Source: Streptomyces bambusae
GTDB taxonomy: Bacteria; Actinomycetota; Actinomycetes; Streptomycetales; Streptomycetaceae
NCBI RefSeq assembly: GCF_020532645.1
Contig: NZ_JAJAUZ010000021.1
Coordinates: 1 to 64,000 of the forward strand
Direction: 5' to 3'
Length of the DNA stretch: 64,000 bases
The stretch's first letter is position 1. Each line of letters starts with the position of its first letter. Positions 39,918 to 49,165 of the stretch are shown in pieces. Made by a program: the position numbers and the translations under genes. The notes under the pieces were generated by a model, which saw nothing but the letters and a program-made list of their open reading frames with translations, did no database searches and was not told the DNA's origin.

Positions 39918-41069
39918 GTGCCCATCGTTCCCGGCCGCGCCACGCGCCGCCCGGCGGCCGGACCACCGCAGCGACCGCGCGAGATCAGGGTCGCCTCCGT
40001 GCCCGCGGGCCATGTCTACGTACGCCACATCCACGCGCCCGACGGCTCCGACGGGGTACGGCTGCTGCCGGACCCGCGCCCCAACGGTGCTCCGAGCACC
40101 TCGCAGCAGTGGTGGCCGCCGGTGATGCTCGACCCCGCCTGGATCGACGCGCACCACACCGCCTTCGACGTCTACCACCTGCACTTCGGGTTCGACGCCC
40201 AGACGCCGCAGCAACTCGCCGCGCTGGTGGGCCGGTTGCGTCGGTACGGCAAGCCGCTCGTGCAGACCGTGCACGACCTCCGCAACCCGCACCACCCCGA
40301 CCGCCGCGCCCACGACGCGGCCCTCGACGTCCTGATTCCCGCAGCCGACTGCCTGATCACCCTCACCCCGGGTGCGGCGGCGGAGATCTCCTCCCGGTGG
40401 GGCCGCACCGCCCATGTGCTGCCCCACCCCCACGTCGTAGACGAGCCCGCCCTGTCGCGCCCCCGCGGGCACCGGGCAGGCTTCGTCGTCGGCGTGCACG
40501 CCAAGAGCCTGCGGCCCAACATGGCGCCCCTCCAGGTGGTGACGGCCCTGACCCGCGTCGTGCCCGACCTGCCCGGCGCCGTGCTGCAGGTCGACATCCA
40601 CCGCGACACCCACGACCCCGCCGCCGGCGCCTACGCCCCCGAGGTGGTGGCCGGACTGCGGGCGCTCGCCGGGCGGCGGCTGATCGACCTGCGGGTGCAC
40701 GACTACTTCGACGACGACGCGCTGTGGACGTACCTCCAGTCCCTGGACCTGTCCGTGCTGCCCTACACCTTCGGCACCCATTCGGGCTGGCTGGAAGCGT
40801 GCCACGACCTCGGCACGGCGGTGGCGGCCCCCGACTGCGGCTTCTACGCCCAGCAGCGCCCCTGCCACACCTACGGCCACGGCCACCGGGCGGACCTCGA
40901 CGGCACCGGCCCCGGCGAGGCCCTGCTCGACGAGGCCTCCCTGCACGCCGCCGTCCGGCAGGCGTACGCGCACCGGCCGGCCTGGCGCGCCCACCCGCCC
41001 GTACGGGCGGCCGAGCGGCAGAACCTGGCCGCCGCCCACCGGGCGCTCTACGAAGCGTGCCTGTCATGA
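39918..41069 (+). CDS. Glycosyltransferase (GT-B, GT4-like)
   Basis: 383 residues, cytosolic GT-B fold. N-terminal donor-independent half with FDVYHLHFGFDAQTPQQLAALV and VQTVHDLRNPHHPD; C-terminal half VGVHAKSLRPNMAPLQVVTALTRV and VLPYTFGTHSGWLEACHDLGTAVAAPDCGFYA, where GT4 enzymes carry E-x7-E (here SGWLEACHDLG). Donor and acceptor sugars unknown. GTG start. First of four glycosyltransferases joined by 4-bp or 16-bp overlaps. Confidence 0.75.
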   Translation: MPIVPGRATRRPAAGPPQRPREIRVASVPAGHVYVRHIHAPDGSDGVRLLPDPRPNGAPSTSQQWWPPVMLDPAWIDAHHTAFDVYHLHFGFDAQTPQQLAALVGRLRRYGKPLVQTVHDLRNPHHPDRRAHDAALDVLIPAADCLITLTPGAAAEISSRWGRTAHVLPHPHVVDEPALSRPRGHRAGFVVGVHAKSLRPNMAPLQVVTALTRVVPDLPGAVLQVDIHRDTHDPAAGAYAPEVVAGLRALAGRRLIDLRVHDYFDDDALWTYLQSLDLSVLPYTFGTHSGWLEACHDLGTAVAAPDCGFYAQQRPCHTYGHGHRADLDGTGPGEALLDEASLHAAVRQAYAHRPAWRAHPPVRAAERQNLAAAHRALYEACLS

Positions 41070-42139
41070 GCCGGCCGCTGCGCATCGCCCTCATCGCGTC
41101 CGCCCGCTTCCCGATCCGGGAGCCGTTCGCCGGTGGTCTGGAGGCGCACACGTGGGCCCTGGCCACCGCGCTGCGGCGGCGCGGCCACCGGATCGCGCTG
41201 TTCGCGGCCCCCGGCTCCGATCCCGCCCTGGACGTGCAGGAACTCCCCGTGCACCTGCCGCGGTTCAGCGATGCGGCGCGCGCCGACCTGAGCATGACGG
41301 AGCCGAGTGCACTGGCCGAGCACCACGCCTACCTGCGTCTGATGCTCGACCTGTCGGTCGGCCGCAGCCGGCTGCCGTACGACCTGGTGCACAACAACAG
41401 CCTCCACTACCTGCCGATCGCCATGGCCCCGGCCGTCCCGGCACCCGTCGTGACCACCCTGCACACCCCGCCCACGCCCTGGCTGGAGTCGGCGATCCAG
41501 GCGGACCCCACGCGTTCGGCCGTCTTCACCGCCGTCAGCGACCACACCGCACGGGTCTGGCGGCCCCTGGTGCCGTCCGCGTACGTGGTCCGCAACGGGG
41601 TCGACCTGCTGCGCTGGCCCGCCGGGCCGGGCGGGGGGCCACTCGTCTGGTTCGGGCGGATCGTGCCCGAGAAGGGGCCGGCTCTGGCCATCGCCGCAGC
41701 CGGGGCAGCCGGGCTGCCGCTGACGCTGGCCGGGCCGGTCGGTGACCGCGCCTATTTCCGCGACAGCATCCTGCCGCGCCTCGGCGGGCGGATCCGCTAC
41801 GCCGGCCACCTCGGCGGCCATGAACTCGCCGCCCTCGTCGGATCGGCCTCGGCCGCCCTGGTGACCCCCTGCTGGGACGAGCCGTACGGGCTGGTGGTCG
41901 CCGAGGCCCTGGCCTGCGGCACGCCCGTGTGCGGCTTCGACCGCGGTGCCCTCGCGGAGATCCTCACCCCGGACTGCGGCCGGCTGGTGCCCTACCCCGA
42001 CGTGGCCGCCATGGCCGCCGCGATCGACGGAGTGCTCCGGCTGGACCGCGGCGCCTGCCGGGCCCGCGCCGAGGCCTTCTGCTCGGTCACCGCCATGACC
42101 GACCGCTACGAGTCCCTCTACCGGGAGCTGCTGTCGTGA
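41066..42139 (+). CDS. Glycosyltransferase family 4
   Basis: 357 residues. GT4 marks: IREPFAGGLEAHTWALATALRRRGHRIALFA at the N terminus (GGLE loop), VVRNGVDLLRWP, VWFGRIVPEKGPALAIAAA, and the donor-binding TPCWDEPYGLVVAEALACGTPVCGFDRGALAEIL (E-x7-E). Retaining transferase, probably using a nucleotide hexose. ATGA overlap with the preceding gene, GTGA with the next. Confidence 0.88.
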   Translation: MSRPLRIALIASARFPIREPFAGGLEAHTWALATALRRRGHRIALFAAPGSDPALDVQELPVHLPRFSDAARADLSMTEPSALAEHHAYLRLMLDLSVGRSRLPYDLVHNNSLHYLPIAMAPAVPAPVVTTLHTPPTPWLESAIQADPTRSAVFTAVSDHTARVWRPLVPSAYVVRNGVDLLRWPAGPGGGPLVWFGRIVPEKGPALAIAAAGAAGLPLTLAGPVGDRAYFRDSILPRLGGRIRYAGHLGGHELAALVGSASAALVTPCWDEPYGLVVAEALACGTPVCGFDRGALAEILTPDCGRLVPYPDVAAMAAAIDGVLRLDRGACRARAEAFCSVTAMTDRYESLYRELLS

Positions 42140-43134
42140 TCGGCTACTACGTCCACCACCACGGCGTCGGCCACCTGCACCGCGCCCTCTGCATCGCAGA
42201 GCAGATGCGCACCCCCGTCACGGGCCTGTCCAGCCTCGACGCCCCGCCGGACTGGCCCGGCCCTTGGGTACGGCTGCCGTGGGACAACGGGCCGGGTGCC
42301 ATGGCGGACGTCCGCGCCCAGGGTCGGCTGCACTGGGCGCCTCTCCAGCACCCCGGCTACCGGGACCGCATGGCGGCGATCGCCGACTGGATCGGCAGGG
42401 CCCGTCCGGCTCTCCTCGTCAGTGACGTGTCGGTCGAAGTGACATGCCTGGCAAGGCTGTTCGGCATACCGGTGGTGGTGGCCGCCATGCGTGGCCGGCG
42501 CCGCGACCCGGCGCACCGCCTCGGCTACGACCTCGCGCTGCGGCTCCTCGCACCCTGGCCGGCCGCCTACCCCGAGCCGGGGTGGCCCGCGCACTGGTAC
42601 CGCAAGACCGTCCACACCGGCGCGTTCTCGCGGGCCGACCGGCTGCCGTGCCCACCGCCCCCCGGGGAGGGGCCGCGCCGCGTCGTGCTGATGCTGGGGG
42701 CCGGCGGCAACCGGATCACCGACGAAGAGGTGGCCGCGGCCCGCGCCGCCACCCCCGACTGGCAGTGGGACGTCCTCGGCGGTCCCGGTCGCTGGTCGGA
42801 CGACCCGTGGCCGCACCTGTGCGCCGCGCACGTGGTCGTCACGCACGCCGGCCAGAACGCCGTGGCCGAGTGCGCCGCAGCCCGCCGCCCCGCCGTCGTC
42901 CTGCCCCAGCCGCGCCCGTTCGACGAACAGCACGGCACCGCCCGCGCCCTCGGCATCGGGCGGCTGGCCGTCGTCCGCTCCCGCTGGCCGGAGCCGGACG
43001 AGTGGCCGGCCGTGCTGGCGGAGGCCACGGCCCTCGACGGCGCCGGGTGGGCTCGGTGGGCGCCCGGAGACGGTGCCCGGCGCGCGGCCCTCGCCCTGGA
43101 CCGCCTGGCAGGTGCGCCATGGGACGACGCGTAG
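42136..43134 (+). CDS. MurG/GT28-like glycosyltransferase
   Basis: 332 residues. Opens IGYYVHHHGVGHLHRALCIAEQM (glycine-rich acceptor loop H-G-x-G-H, as in MurG and MGD synthases), and the C-terminal half has LMLGAGGNRITDEEV and THAGQNAVAECAAARRPAVVLPQPRPFDEQHGTARAL, the GT28 donor-binding motif. GTG start overlapping the GT4 stop. Inverting transferase expected. Confidence 0.82.
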   Translation: MIGYYVHHHGVGHLHRALCIAEQMRTPVTGLSSLDAPPDWPGPWVRLPWDNGPGAMADVRAQGRLHWAPLQHPGYRDRMAAIADWIGRARPALLVSDVSVEVTCLARLFGIPVVVAAMRGRRRDPAHRLGYDLALRLLAPWPAAYPEPGWPAHWYRKTVHTGAFSRADRLPCPPPPGEGPRRVVLMLGAGGNRITDEEVAAARAATPDWQWDVLGGPGRWSDDPWPHLCAAHVVVTHAGQNAVAECAAARRPAVVLPQPRPFDEQHGTARALGIGRLAVVRSRWPEPDEWPAVLAEATALDGAGWARWAPGDGARRAALALDRLAGAPWDDA

Positions 43135-43979
43135 CCGCCGGCGCATCCGCCGCGGGCGCCCGGCGGGTTGCCGTGATCACTCCGGTGTCGGGCCGGCACG
43201 CGCACCTCGCGTTCCAGCAGGCCGGTCTCGCCCGCGGCACCCGGCGCCCCGACCACTACGTCGTGGTCACCATGGCCGATGCCGCCGCCGGACAGCTGGC
43301 CGCACGGGGCGACCCGCCCGCCGACCCCGTGTCCGTTCCGGTGCCGCGGCCCGGCCGTCTGCCCCTGGCGGCAGCGCGCAACGCCGGCGCCCGCCGCGCC
43401 CTGGCCGCCGGTGCCGACGTCCTCGTCTTCCTCGACGTGGACTGCGTACCCGGCACGGCCGCCGTCGAGCGGTACGTGCAGGCCTCGCACGACGGGGCGC
43501 TGTGGTGCGGCACGGTCACGTATCTGCCGCCCCCGCCGCCGGCCGGCTACCGCCTGGCGGACCTGCCCGCTACGGCCGCCCCGCACCCGGCGCGGCCCGA
43601 TCCGGCGCCCGGCGAGTCGGTGCCCGGAACGGACCCGGACCTGTTCTGGTCGCTGTCCTTCGCCGTGACCGCTGCCACCTGGCGGCGGATCGGCGGCTTC
43701 TGCGAGCTGTACAGCGGCTACGGCGGCGAGGACACCGACTTCGCCCGCCTCGCCCGGCGCGCCGGCGTCGGGATCCGCTGGCTGGGCGGTGCCCCGGCCT
43801 ACCACCAGCACCATCCCGTGGAAGACCCGCCCGTCCGGCACCTGCACGACATCCTGCGCAACGGGGCCCTGTTCCACAGCCGTTGGGGCTCGTGGCCGAT
43901 GGGCGGCTGGCTGCAGGCGTTCGAACGCCTGGGGCTGGCCGGCCTCGACCCGGTCACCGGGCAGTGGGTGGCCATGTGA
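43119..43979 (+). CDS. GT-A glycosyltransferase (GT2/GT27-like)
   Basis: 286 residues. GT-A signature with a DxD-type metal site in VLVFLDVDCVPG, and GGFCELYSGYGGEDTDFARLARRAG, the galactosyltransferase-type (Glyco_transf_7C) acceptor motif. Overlaps the GT28-like gene by 16 bp, so translation is coupled. Completes a four-transferase set, enough for an oligosaccharide or glycolipid head group; no transporter or polymerase is next to it. Confidence 0.82.
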   Translation: MGRRVAAGASAAGARRVAVITPVSGRHAHLAFQQAGLARGTRRPDHYVVVTMADAAAGQLAARGDPPADPVSVPVPRPGRLPLAAARNAGARRALAAGADVLVFLDVDCVPGTAAVERYVQASHDGALWCGTVTYLPPPPPAGYRLADLPATAAPHPARPDPAPGESVPGTDPDLFWSLSFAVTAATWRRIGGFCELYSGYGGEDTDFARLARRAGVGIRWLGGAPAYHQHHPVEDPPVRHLHDILRNGALFHSRWGSWPMGGWLQAFERLGLAGLDPVTGQWVAM

Positions 43980-44031
43980 CCGAGCACCAGGCGGCCGGTC
44001 CGGGCCGCTGTCCGACCGGAGGGAGAGCACC

Positions 44032-45213
44032 ATGCGCGCACTGACCTGGCAGGGGATCCGGGACGTCCGGGTGGAGTCCGTACCCGACCCGCGGATCGAG
44101 GATCCGACGGACGTCGTGGTCCGCGTGACCAGCACCGGCATCTGCGGATCCGACCTGCACCTGTACGAGGTGCTGGGACCGTATCTGGACCCCGGCGACA
44201 TCCTGGGCCACGAGGCGATGGGGACCGTGGCGGCCACGGGGGCGGAGGTGCGCACCCTGTCCGAGGGGGACCGCGTCGTCGTCCCGTTCAACATCTCCTG
44301 CGGCACCTGCCACATGTGCCGGGCCGGTCTGCACTCGCAGTGCGAGACCACGCAGGTGCGCGAACACGGCAAGGGCGCGGCACTGTTCGGCTACACCAAG
44401 CTGTACGGGCAGGTGCCCGGCGGCCAGGCCGAGTACCTGCGGGTGCCGTTCGGCGACACGCTGCCCGTGCCGGTGCCGGAGGGGCCGCCCGACGAGCGGT
44501 ACGTCTACCTCTCCGACGTGCTGCCGACGGCGTGGCAGGCGGTGGCGTACGCGGAGGTGCCGCCGGACGGCAGCCTGACCGTCCTCGGGCTGGGCCCGAT
44601 CGGCCAGATGTGCGTCCGGATCGCCCTGCACCGCGGGGCGGGCACGGTGATCGGCGTGGACCTCGTACCCGAGCGGCTGGAGCGGGCGGCCGCATCGGGG
44701 GCCCGGACCATCGATCTGAGGGCGGACGCAGACCCCGTGGAGACCATCCGGGGCATGACGCACGGCCGCGGGACCGATGCGGTGATCGACGCGGTCGGCA
44801 TGGAGGCCCACGGCGCACCGCTGGTCACCGCCGCCCAGAAGATGACCGGACACCTGCCCGGACCCGCCGCCCGGGCCGTGATGGAACATCTGGGGGTCGA
44901 CCGGCTCGGTGCTCTGTCCCTGGCCGTCGACGCCGTCCGCCGCGGCGGCACGATCTCGATCTCGGGCGTGTACGGCGGTGCCGTCGACCCGCTGCCGCTG
45001 CTGACCCTGTTCGACAAGCAGGTCCAGCTGCGCATGGGGCAGGCGAACGTACGCCGCTGGATCCCGGACCTGCTGCCGCTGCTGGAGGACGGCGACCCGC
45101 TCGGCGTCGAGGGCTTCGCCACGCACGTCCTGCCCCTGGAGGACGGGCCGGATGCGTACGCCCGCTTCCAGGCGAAGCAGGACGGCATGATCAAGGCGCT
45201 GCTGCGGCCCTGA
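44032..45213 (+). CDS. Zinc-dependent alcohol dehydrogenase
   Basis: 393 residues, MDR family. Catalytic zinc: TGICGSDLHLYE (Cys) and GHEAMGTV (His-Glu); structural zinc: SCGTCHMCRAGLHSQC, four Cys as required. Cofactor loop VLGLGPIGQMCVRIAL then GVDLVPERL (Asp favours NAD+). The long form with VMEHLGVDRLGAL resembles glutathione-independent formaldehyde dehydrogenases. GGAGGG ribosome site, 52 bp after the last glycosyltransferase; a hairpin at 45248-45285 ends the unit. Confidence 0.88.
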   Translation: MRALTWQGIRDVRVESVPDPRIEDPTDVVVRVTSTGICGSDLHLYEVLGPYLDPGDILGHEAMGTVAATGAEVRTLSEGDRVVVPFNISCGTCHMCRAGLHSQCETTQVREHGKGAALFGYTKLYGQVPGGQAEYLRVPFGDTLPVPVPEGPPDERYVYLSDVLPTAWQAVAYAEVPPDGSLTVLGLGPIGQMCVRIALHRGAGTVIGVDLVPERLERAAASGARTIDLRADADPVETIRGMTHGRGTDAVIDAVGMEAHGAPLVTAAQKMTGHLPGPAARAVMEHLGVDRLGALSLAVDAVRRGGTISISGVYGGAVDPLPLLTLFDKQVQLRMGQANVRRWIPDLLPLLEDGDPLGVEGFATHVLPLEDGPDAYARFQAKQDGMIKALLRP

Positions 45214-45247
45214 GGGCTGCGGCCCTGAGGCGGATGCCGGCCGGCAC

Positions 45248-45285
45248 GGAGGCGGACCGGGCGCCCCCTGGCCCGGCCCGCCTCC
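45248..45285. terminator. Hairpin between the dehydrogenase and hemerythrin genes
   Basis: GGAGGCGG-A-CCGGGC pairs with GCCCGG-C-CCGCCTCC across an 8-base loop (14 pairs, one mismatch), between convergent genes. Confidence 0.75.
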
Positions 45286-45307
45286 GGCAGCGGTACGGCG
45301 GTGCCGC

Positions 45308-45781
45308 TCACTCCCGGGCGCTGGGCACCGCGAGCGGGTCGCGGGGGGCGTCCGGCCTGGCCGCCTCCATCCGCTCGCCGAGTTCGACGAGCCGCTTGCG
45401 GCCCATGGCCGCGCGGACGTCGGGGAACCAGTCGTCCTCTTCCTCCTCGACGTGGTGGCGGACGTTCTCCATCAGTACGGTCATCTTGGCCTTGAAGCGT
45501 TCGTCGGCCGCGTCCATGTCCTTGAGTTCGGAGAGCATCCACACCACGGCGTGGTGCTCCTCGACGCTCTCCAGGACGTGGTCGACGGTGTCGGGGGCGG
45601 CCTCGCGGGCGGCCGGGTAGAAGATCTGCTCCTCGATCCAGGCGTGGGCGGTGAGTTCACCGATCACCTCGTCGGCGATGTCGCGGCGCTCGGCCACGTC
45701 CCCGTCGTCCGTCTTCTCGAACCGCTTGAACAGCCGCTCGACCGTCTTGTGGTCCTCGCGCAGCATCACGATGCCGTCCAT
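45308..45781 (-). CDS. Hemerythrin HHE-domain protein
   Basis: 157 residues. Diiron ligands: LREDHKTVERLF (H11), HAWIEEQIFYPAA, EEHHAVVWMLSEL, HHVEEEEDDWFP. Single HHE domain, followed by a 30-residue tail. Hemerythrin-like proteins in Streptomyces are oxygen/NO or stress related and often under SigB-type control. Neighbours are stress-type genes too. Confidence 0.9.
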   Translation of the reverse strand: MDGIVMLREDHKTVERLFKRFEKTDDGDVAERRDIADEVIGELTAHAWIEEQIFYPAAREAAPDTVDHVLESVEEHHAVVWMLSELKDMDAADERFKAKMTVLMENVRHHVEEEEDDWFPDVRAAMGRKRLVELGERMEAARPDAPRDPLAVPSARE

Positions 45782-45844
45782 CGTCGCCTCCTCCGGTCCT
45801 GCTCCGTACGGATGTCGCCCCGCGTCTTCCCGGTCGGCGCGAGG

Positions 45845-46282
45845 TCACGCGGGTTCCTCACAGGTGCGTGCCAGGCGGGCCAGCAGCAGGCGGTGCCGCA
45901 GCTGTGCCAGGGCGTCGATGGCCGCGTTGTGGAACGTCCAGCCGCGGCCGCGCAGCGGATGCTCGTCCAGGATGACGAGGGTGTCCGCGCCCCAGGGGCG
46001 CACTTCGATGGCGATCCGCGCTCCGGCTGCGCCGCCGCCCGCCATGGCTTCCATTTCCAGCCGGTCCGGCGGCTCGTGCACCCGCACCACGGTCCGGCCC
46101 CGGTACGAGAACGGCCCGAGCCTGAGCCGGTAGCGCAGCGCCGATCCCACCTCCGGCCAGCGGTCGTCCTCCGGTTGCGAGGCGTACGTCCCCACGACCC
46201 ACGTGGCGTAGCTGCTGCCGTCGCGGAGGACTTCCCAGACCCGTTCCGGCCGGCACCGCACCAGCCGGTGCTGCACTGCCAT
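45845..46282 (-). CDS. SRPBCC/polyketide cyclase-like protein
   Basis: 145 residues. START-like fold: MAVQHRLVRCRPERVWEVLRDGSSYATWVVGTYASQPED...SALRYRLRLGPFSYRGRTVVRVHEPPDRLEMEAMAG, then GWTFHNAAIDALAQLRHRLLLARLA, the long C-terminal helix that closes the hydrophobic cavity. Function of such proteins ranges from lipid binding to cyclase. GGAGG before the ATG sets the start. Same strand as hemerythrin, 63 bp upstream. Confidence 0.8.
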   Translation of the reverse strand: MAVQHRLVRCRPERVWEVLRDGSSYATWVVGTYASQPEDDRWPEVGSALRYRLRLGPFSYRGRTVVRVHEPPDRLEMEAMAGGGAAGARIAIEVRPWGADTLVILDEHPLRGRGWTFHNAAIDALAQLRHRLLLARLARTCEEPA

Positions 46283-46511
46283 GACCGCCTCCTGCCCGTC
46301 GGCTGCCGGGCGTACGTTCGCCCTCCCCGCAGCTACCCGCACCGCCTCCCGGCACACCGGGCCGTGCGGAAAACGCCGCGCCCCGCCCCGCACCCCGCGG
46401 CGATTTCATGCGGCAGCCGGAACGTTTGAAGCCGGAATGATTGCGCAGACGAATGTCAGACCGAATTCCACAGATCCGAGAAGTGAATTCCCGGAGCGAC
46501 GAGAGGTGGCC

Positions 46512-46775
46512 ATGAGCATCATCGGCTGGATCCTTCTGGGCCTGCTCGCCGGCATCATCGCGAAGGCCGTGATGCCGGGCAGGGACCCGGGCGGAATCAT
46601 CATCACCATGCTGATCGGAATAGCCGGCGCCCTGCTGGGCGGATGGCTCGGCAAGGTCATGTTCGACGTCGAATCCATCGACGGGTTCTTCGAACTCTCC
46701 ACGTGGATAGCGGCCATTGTCGGCTCGCTCATTCTGCTCTTGCTCTATCGTCTGGTCGCCGGCCGGAGGTCCTGA
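46512..46775 (+). CDS. GlsB/YeaQ/YmgE-family membrane protein
   Basis: 87 residues, three membrane helices: IIGWILLGLLAGIIAKAVMPGRDPGGIIITMLIGIAGALLGG..., GFFELSTWIAAIVGSLILLLLYRLV. The GRDPGG loop is diagnostic of transglycosylase-associated (GlsB) proteins, found in general-stress regulons. Its stop overlaps the next start (TGATG). Confidence 0.9.
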   Translation: MSIIGWILLGLLAGIIAKAVMPGRDPGGIIITMLIGIAGALLGGWLGKVMFDVESIDGFFELSTWIAAIVGSLILLLLYRLVAGRRS

Positions 46776-46990
46776 TGAGGAGCCGGGTGCGACGGCGCGG
46801 GCGCCGGCTGCGGCGCAGGGTCCGCCGGGCCCCCCGCGTCGCGGCCCGCCGCGCCGCCCTGCGGGCGACCGGATGGGGCACCCGGCTCGCGTTCGCGGCC
46901 GGGTGCCTGGCCGTGCGGCACGTCCTGCGCGGCGGCGTCCGGACGGTGGTGCCCCGCAAGTCCCGCTGGACGGGCCGGCGTTGGCTGTAG
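46775..46990 (+). CDS. Small Arg-rich protein coupled to glsB
   Basis: 71 residues, about 40 percent Arg, with one possible hydrophobic stretch (WGTRLAFAAGCLAVRHVL). GGAGG lies 5 bases before its ATG, which overlaps the stop codon of the GlsB-like gene, so translation is likely. Highly basic N terminus would bind RNA, DNA or acidic lipid. Function unknown. Confidence 0.5.
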   Translation: MRSRVRRRGRRLRRRVRRAPRVAARRAALRATGWGTRLAFAAGCLAVRHVLRGGVRTVVPRKSRWTGRRWL

Positions 46991-47962
46991 TCAGACCGGG
47001 ACCGGCCCTGCGGGTGCGCCGCCGCGGGTGCGGAAGGTGCGGCGGTAGGTGTCCGGGGGGACGCCGACCGTGCGCTGGAAGTGGCGGCGCAGGGTGGTGG
47101 CCGTGCCCATGCCGGTCGCGGTGGCGACGGAGTCCACGGTGTCGTCGGTGGTTTCCAGCAGCGCCTGGGCGCGGCGGATCCGCTGGGTGTGCAGCCACTG
47201 GAGCGGGGTGGTGCCGGTCACGGCGCGGAAGTGGCGGGCGAGGTGGCGTGAGCTCATCCCGGCGTGCCGGGCGAGGTCTTCGACGGTGAGGGGCCGGTCG
47301 AGGCGTTCGAGGACCCAGGGGAGGACGTCGGCGAGCGGGTGGTTGTCGGGTTCGGGCAGCGGGGTGGCCACGAACTGGGCCTGGCCGCCCTCCCGGTGCG
47401 GCGGTACGACCAGCCGGCGGGCGAGCGTGTTGGCGACCGCCGCGCCGTGGTCCCGGCGTACGAGGTGGAGGCAGAGGTCCATGGCGGCGGCCTTGCCGGC
47501 GGAGGTGAGGACGCTGCCGTTGTCGACGTAGAGGACGTCCGGGTCCACGGTCACCCGCGGGTGGCGGGCGGCCAGGTCCTCGGCGTGGGCCCAGTGCGTG
47601 GTGGCCCGCAGTCCGTCGAGCAGCCCGGCCGCGGCCAGTACGAAGGCGCCCGTGCACAGCGAGACGATGCGGGCGCCGGCCTGGTGCGCGGCCCTTACGG
47701 CGTCGACGAGTTCGACGGGTGGCGCGACGCCGGTGTCGGCCCAGCCGGGCACGATGACGGTGTCGGCGCGGGCGAGGAAGCCGAGCCCTTCGTCGGGCTC
47801 CAGGCGGAACCGGTCGACGCGCACGGGCGCGGATCCGCACAGGACGAGCCGGTACCAGGGGTCCGCGATGTGCCGCAGGTCCGAGCCGAAGACCTCCATG
47901 GCCAGGGACATCTCGAAGTGGAGCATGCCGTCGGTGAGCGCGAGGGCCACGGTCGTCGTCAT
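46991..47962 (-). CDS. GlxA-family AraC-type regulator
   Basis: 323 residues. DJ-1/PfpI-like N-terminal domain with ARIVSLCTGAFVLAAAGLLDG (nucleophile-elbow Cys retained) and an AraC C-terminal pair of HTHs: TVEDLARHAGMSSRHLARHFRAVTGTTPLQWLHTQRIRRAQALLETTDDTVDSVATATGMGTATTLRRHFQRTVGVPPDTYRRTF. Divergent from the saccharopine-dehydrogenase-like gene, its likely target. Confidence 0.9.
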   Translation of the reverse strand: MTTTVALALTDGMLHFEMSLAMEVFGSDLRHIADPWYRLVLCGSAPVRVDRFRLEPDEGLGFLARADTVIVPGWADTGVAPPVELVDAVRAAHQAGARIVSLCTGAFVLAAAGLLDGLRATTHWAHAEDLAARHPRVTVDPDVLYVDNGSVLTSAGKAAAMDLCLHLVRRDHGAAVANTLARRLVVPPHREGGQAQFVATPLPEPDNHPLADVLPWVLERLDRPLTVEDLARHAGMSSRHLARHFRAVTGTTPLQWLHTQRIRRAQALLETTDDTVDSVATATGMGTATTLRRHFQRTVGVPPDTYRRTFRTRGGAPAGPVPV

Positions 47963-48121
47963 GTCGGAAATTGTACGGGTGCTGTCGTTCCGGACACTCA
48001 CGGAGTGGGGGCGGCGCTCGCCAGGATGGTCCTGTCAGCAGGCGACGAGCAGGCGACAAGCACCAACCGGCAGGCGGCCGTCCGACCGACGGCGCGCCGT
48101 ACGAGAACGGGGACGGGAACG

Positions 48122-49159
48122 ATGGCAGCAGCGACGCAGAAGACGGCGACGGTCACGGTGTTCGGCGCGTACGGGCACACCGGCCGCTTCGTGGTGGCGG
48201 AACTCCGCGAGCGCGGGTTCGTGCCGGTGCTGTCGGGCCGGGACGCGGACAAACTGGCCGCGCTGGCCGCGGAGACGGGCTTCGCGTCCCGCCCGGCCGC
48301 GGTGGACGACCCCGCCGCCCTCGACCGGGCGCTCGCCGGCGCCGCAGCCGTGATCAACTGCGCGGGCCCGTTCGCCCACACGGCCGCCCCCGTGGTCGAA
48401 GCCGCGCTGCGGGCCGGGATCCCGTACGTGGACGTGGCCGCCGAGATCGAGGCGAACGCCGACACGTTCGCCGACTTCGCCGACCGGGCCCGGGAGGCCG
48501 GGACGGTCGTGCTCCCGGCGATGGCCTTCTACGGCGCCCTCGGCGACCTGCTCGCCACCGCCGCCCTCGACGGACGCACCACCGCGGACGAGGCACACAT
48601 CGCCTACGCCCTGAGCAGCTGGCACCCCACCGAGGGCACCCGCAAGGCCGGTGCCGTCTCCCGGGACCGCAGGGGCGGCGGCCGCGTCGTCTTCACCGAG
48701 GGCCGCCTCCAGTACCGCCACGACTCCCCCGCCACCGTGACCTGGCCCTTCCCCGAGCCGGTGGGCCCGAAGGACGTGATCGCCGAGTTCACGATGGCCG
48801 ACGTGGTCACCGTCCCCAGCCACCTGGACATCCCGGAGGTCCGCACGTACATGACGACGACAGCCGCCCACGACGTCCTTTCCCCGACCTCCCCGGCCTC
48901 CCCGGCCCCGGACGCCCACTCCGACCAGACCTTCCTGATCGACGTCCTCCTGCGCACCGGCGACGAGGAGCACCGCGCCACGGCCCGGGGCAAGGACATC
49001 TACGCGGTCACGGCCCCCCTGGCCGTGGAGGCCACCGCCCGCATCCTCACCGGCCGCACCCACCCGGCGACGGGCGTCACTTCGGCCGGCCGGCTCTTCG
49101 ACGCCCGCGACTTCCTGGAGGCACTGTCCGGGCACCTCGATGTGCAGCTGCCCGGGTGA
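48122..49159 (+). CDS. Saccharopine dehydrogenase-like NADP-binding protein
   Basis: 345 residues. N-terminal Rossmann fold VTVFGAYGHTGRFVVAELRERGFVPVLSGRDADKL (GxxGxxG with Arg following beta2, NADP type) and VINCAGPFAHTAAPVVEAALRAGIPYVDVAAE, the saccharopine-dehydrogenase/trans-acting enoyl reductase-like pattern. Substrate unknown. Sits divergently from a GlxA regulator and immediately before two decayed genes. Confidence 0.82.
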   Translation: MAAATQKTATVTVFGAYGHTGRFVVAELRERGFVPVLSGRDADKLAALAAETGFASRPAAVDDPAALDRALAGAAAVINCAGPFAHTAAPVVEAALRAGIPYVDVAAEIEANADTFADFADRAREAGTVVLPAMAFYGALGDLLATAALDGRTTADEAHIAYALSSWHPTEGTRKAGAVSRDRRGGGRVVFTEGRLQYRHDSPATVTWPFPEPVGPKDVIAEFTMADVVTVPSHLDIPEVRTYMTTTAAHDVLSPTSPASPAPDAHSDQTFLIDVLLRTGDEEHRATARGKDIYAVTAPLAVEATARILTGRTHPATGVTSAGRLFDARDFLEALSGHLDVQLPG

Positions 49160-49165
49160 GACAAG

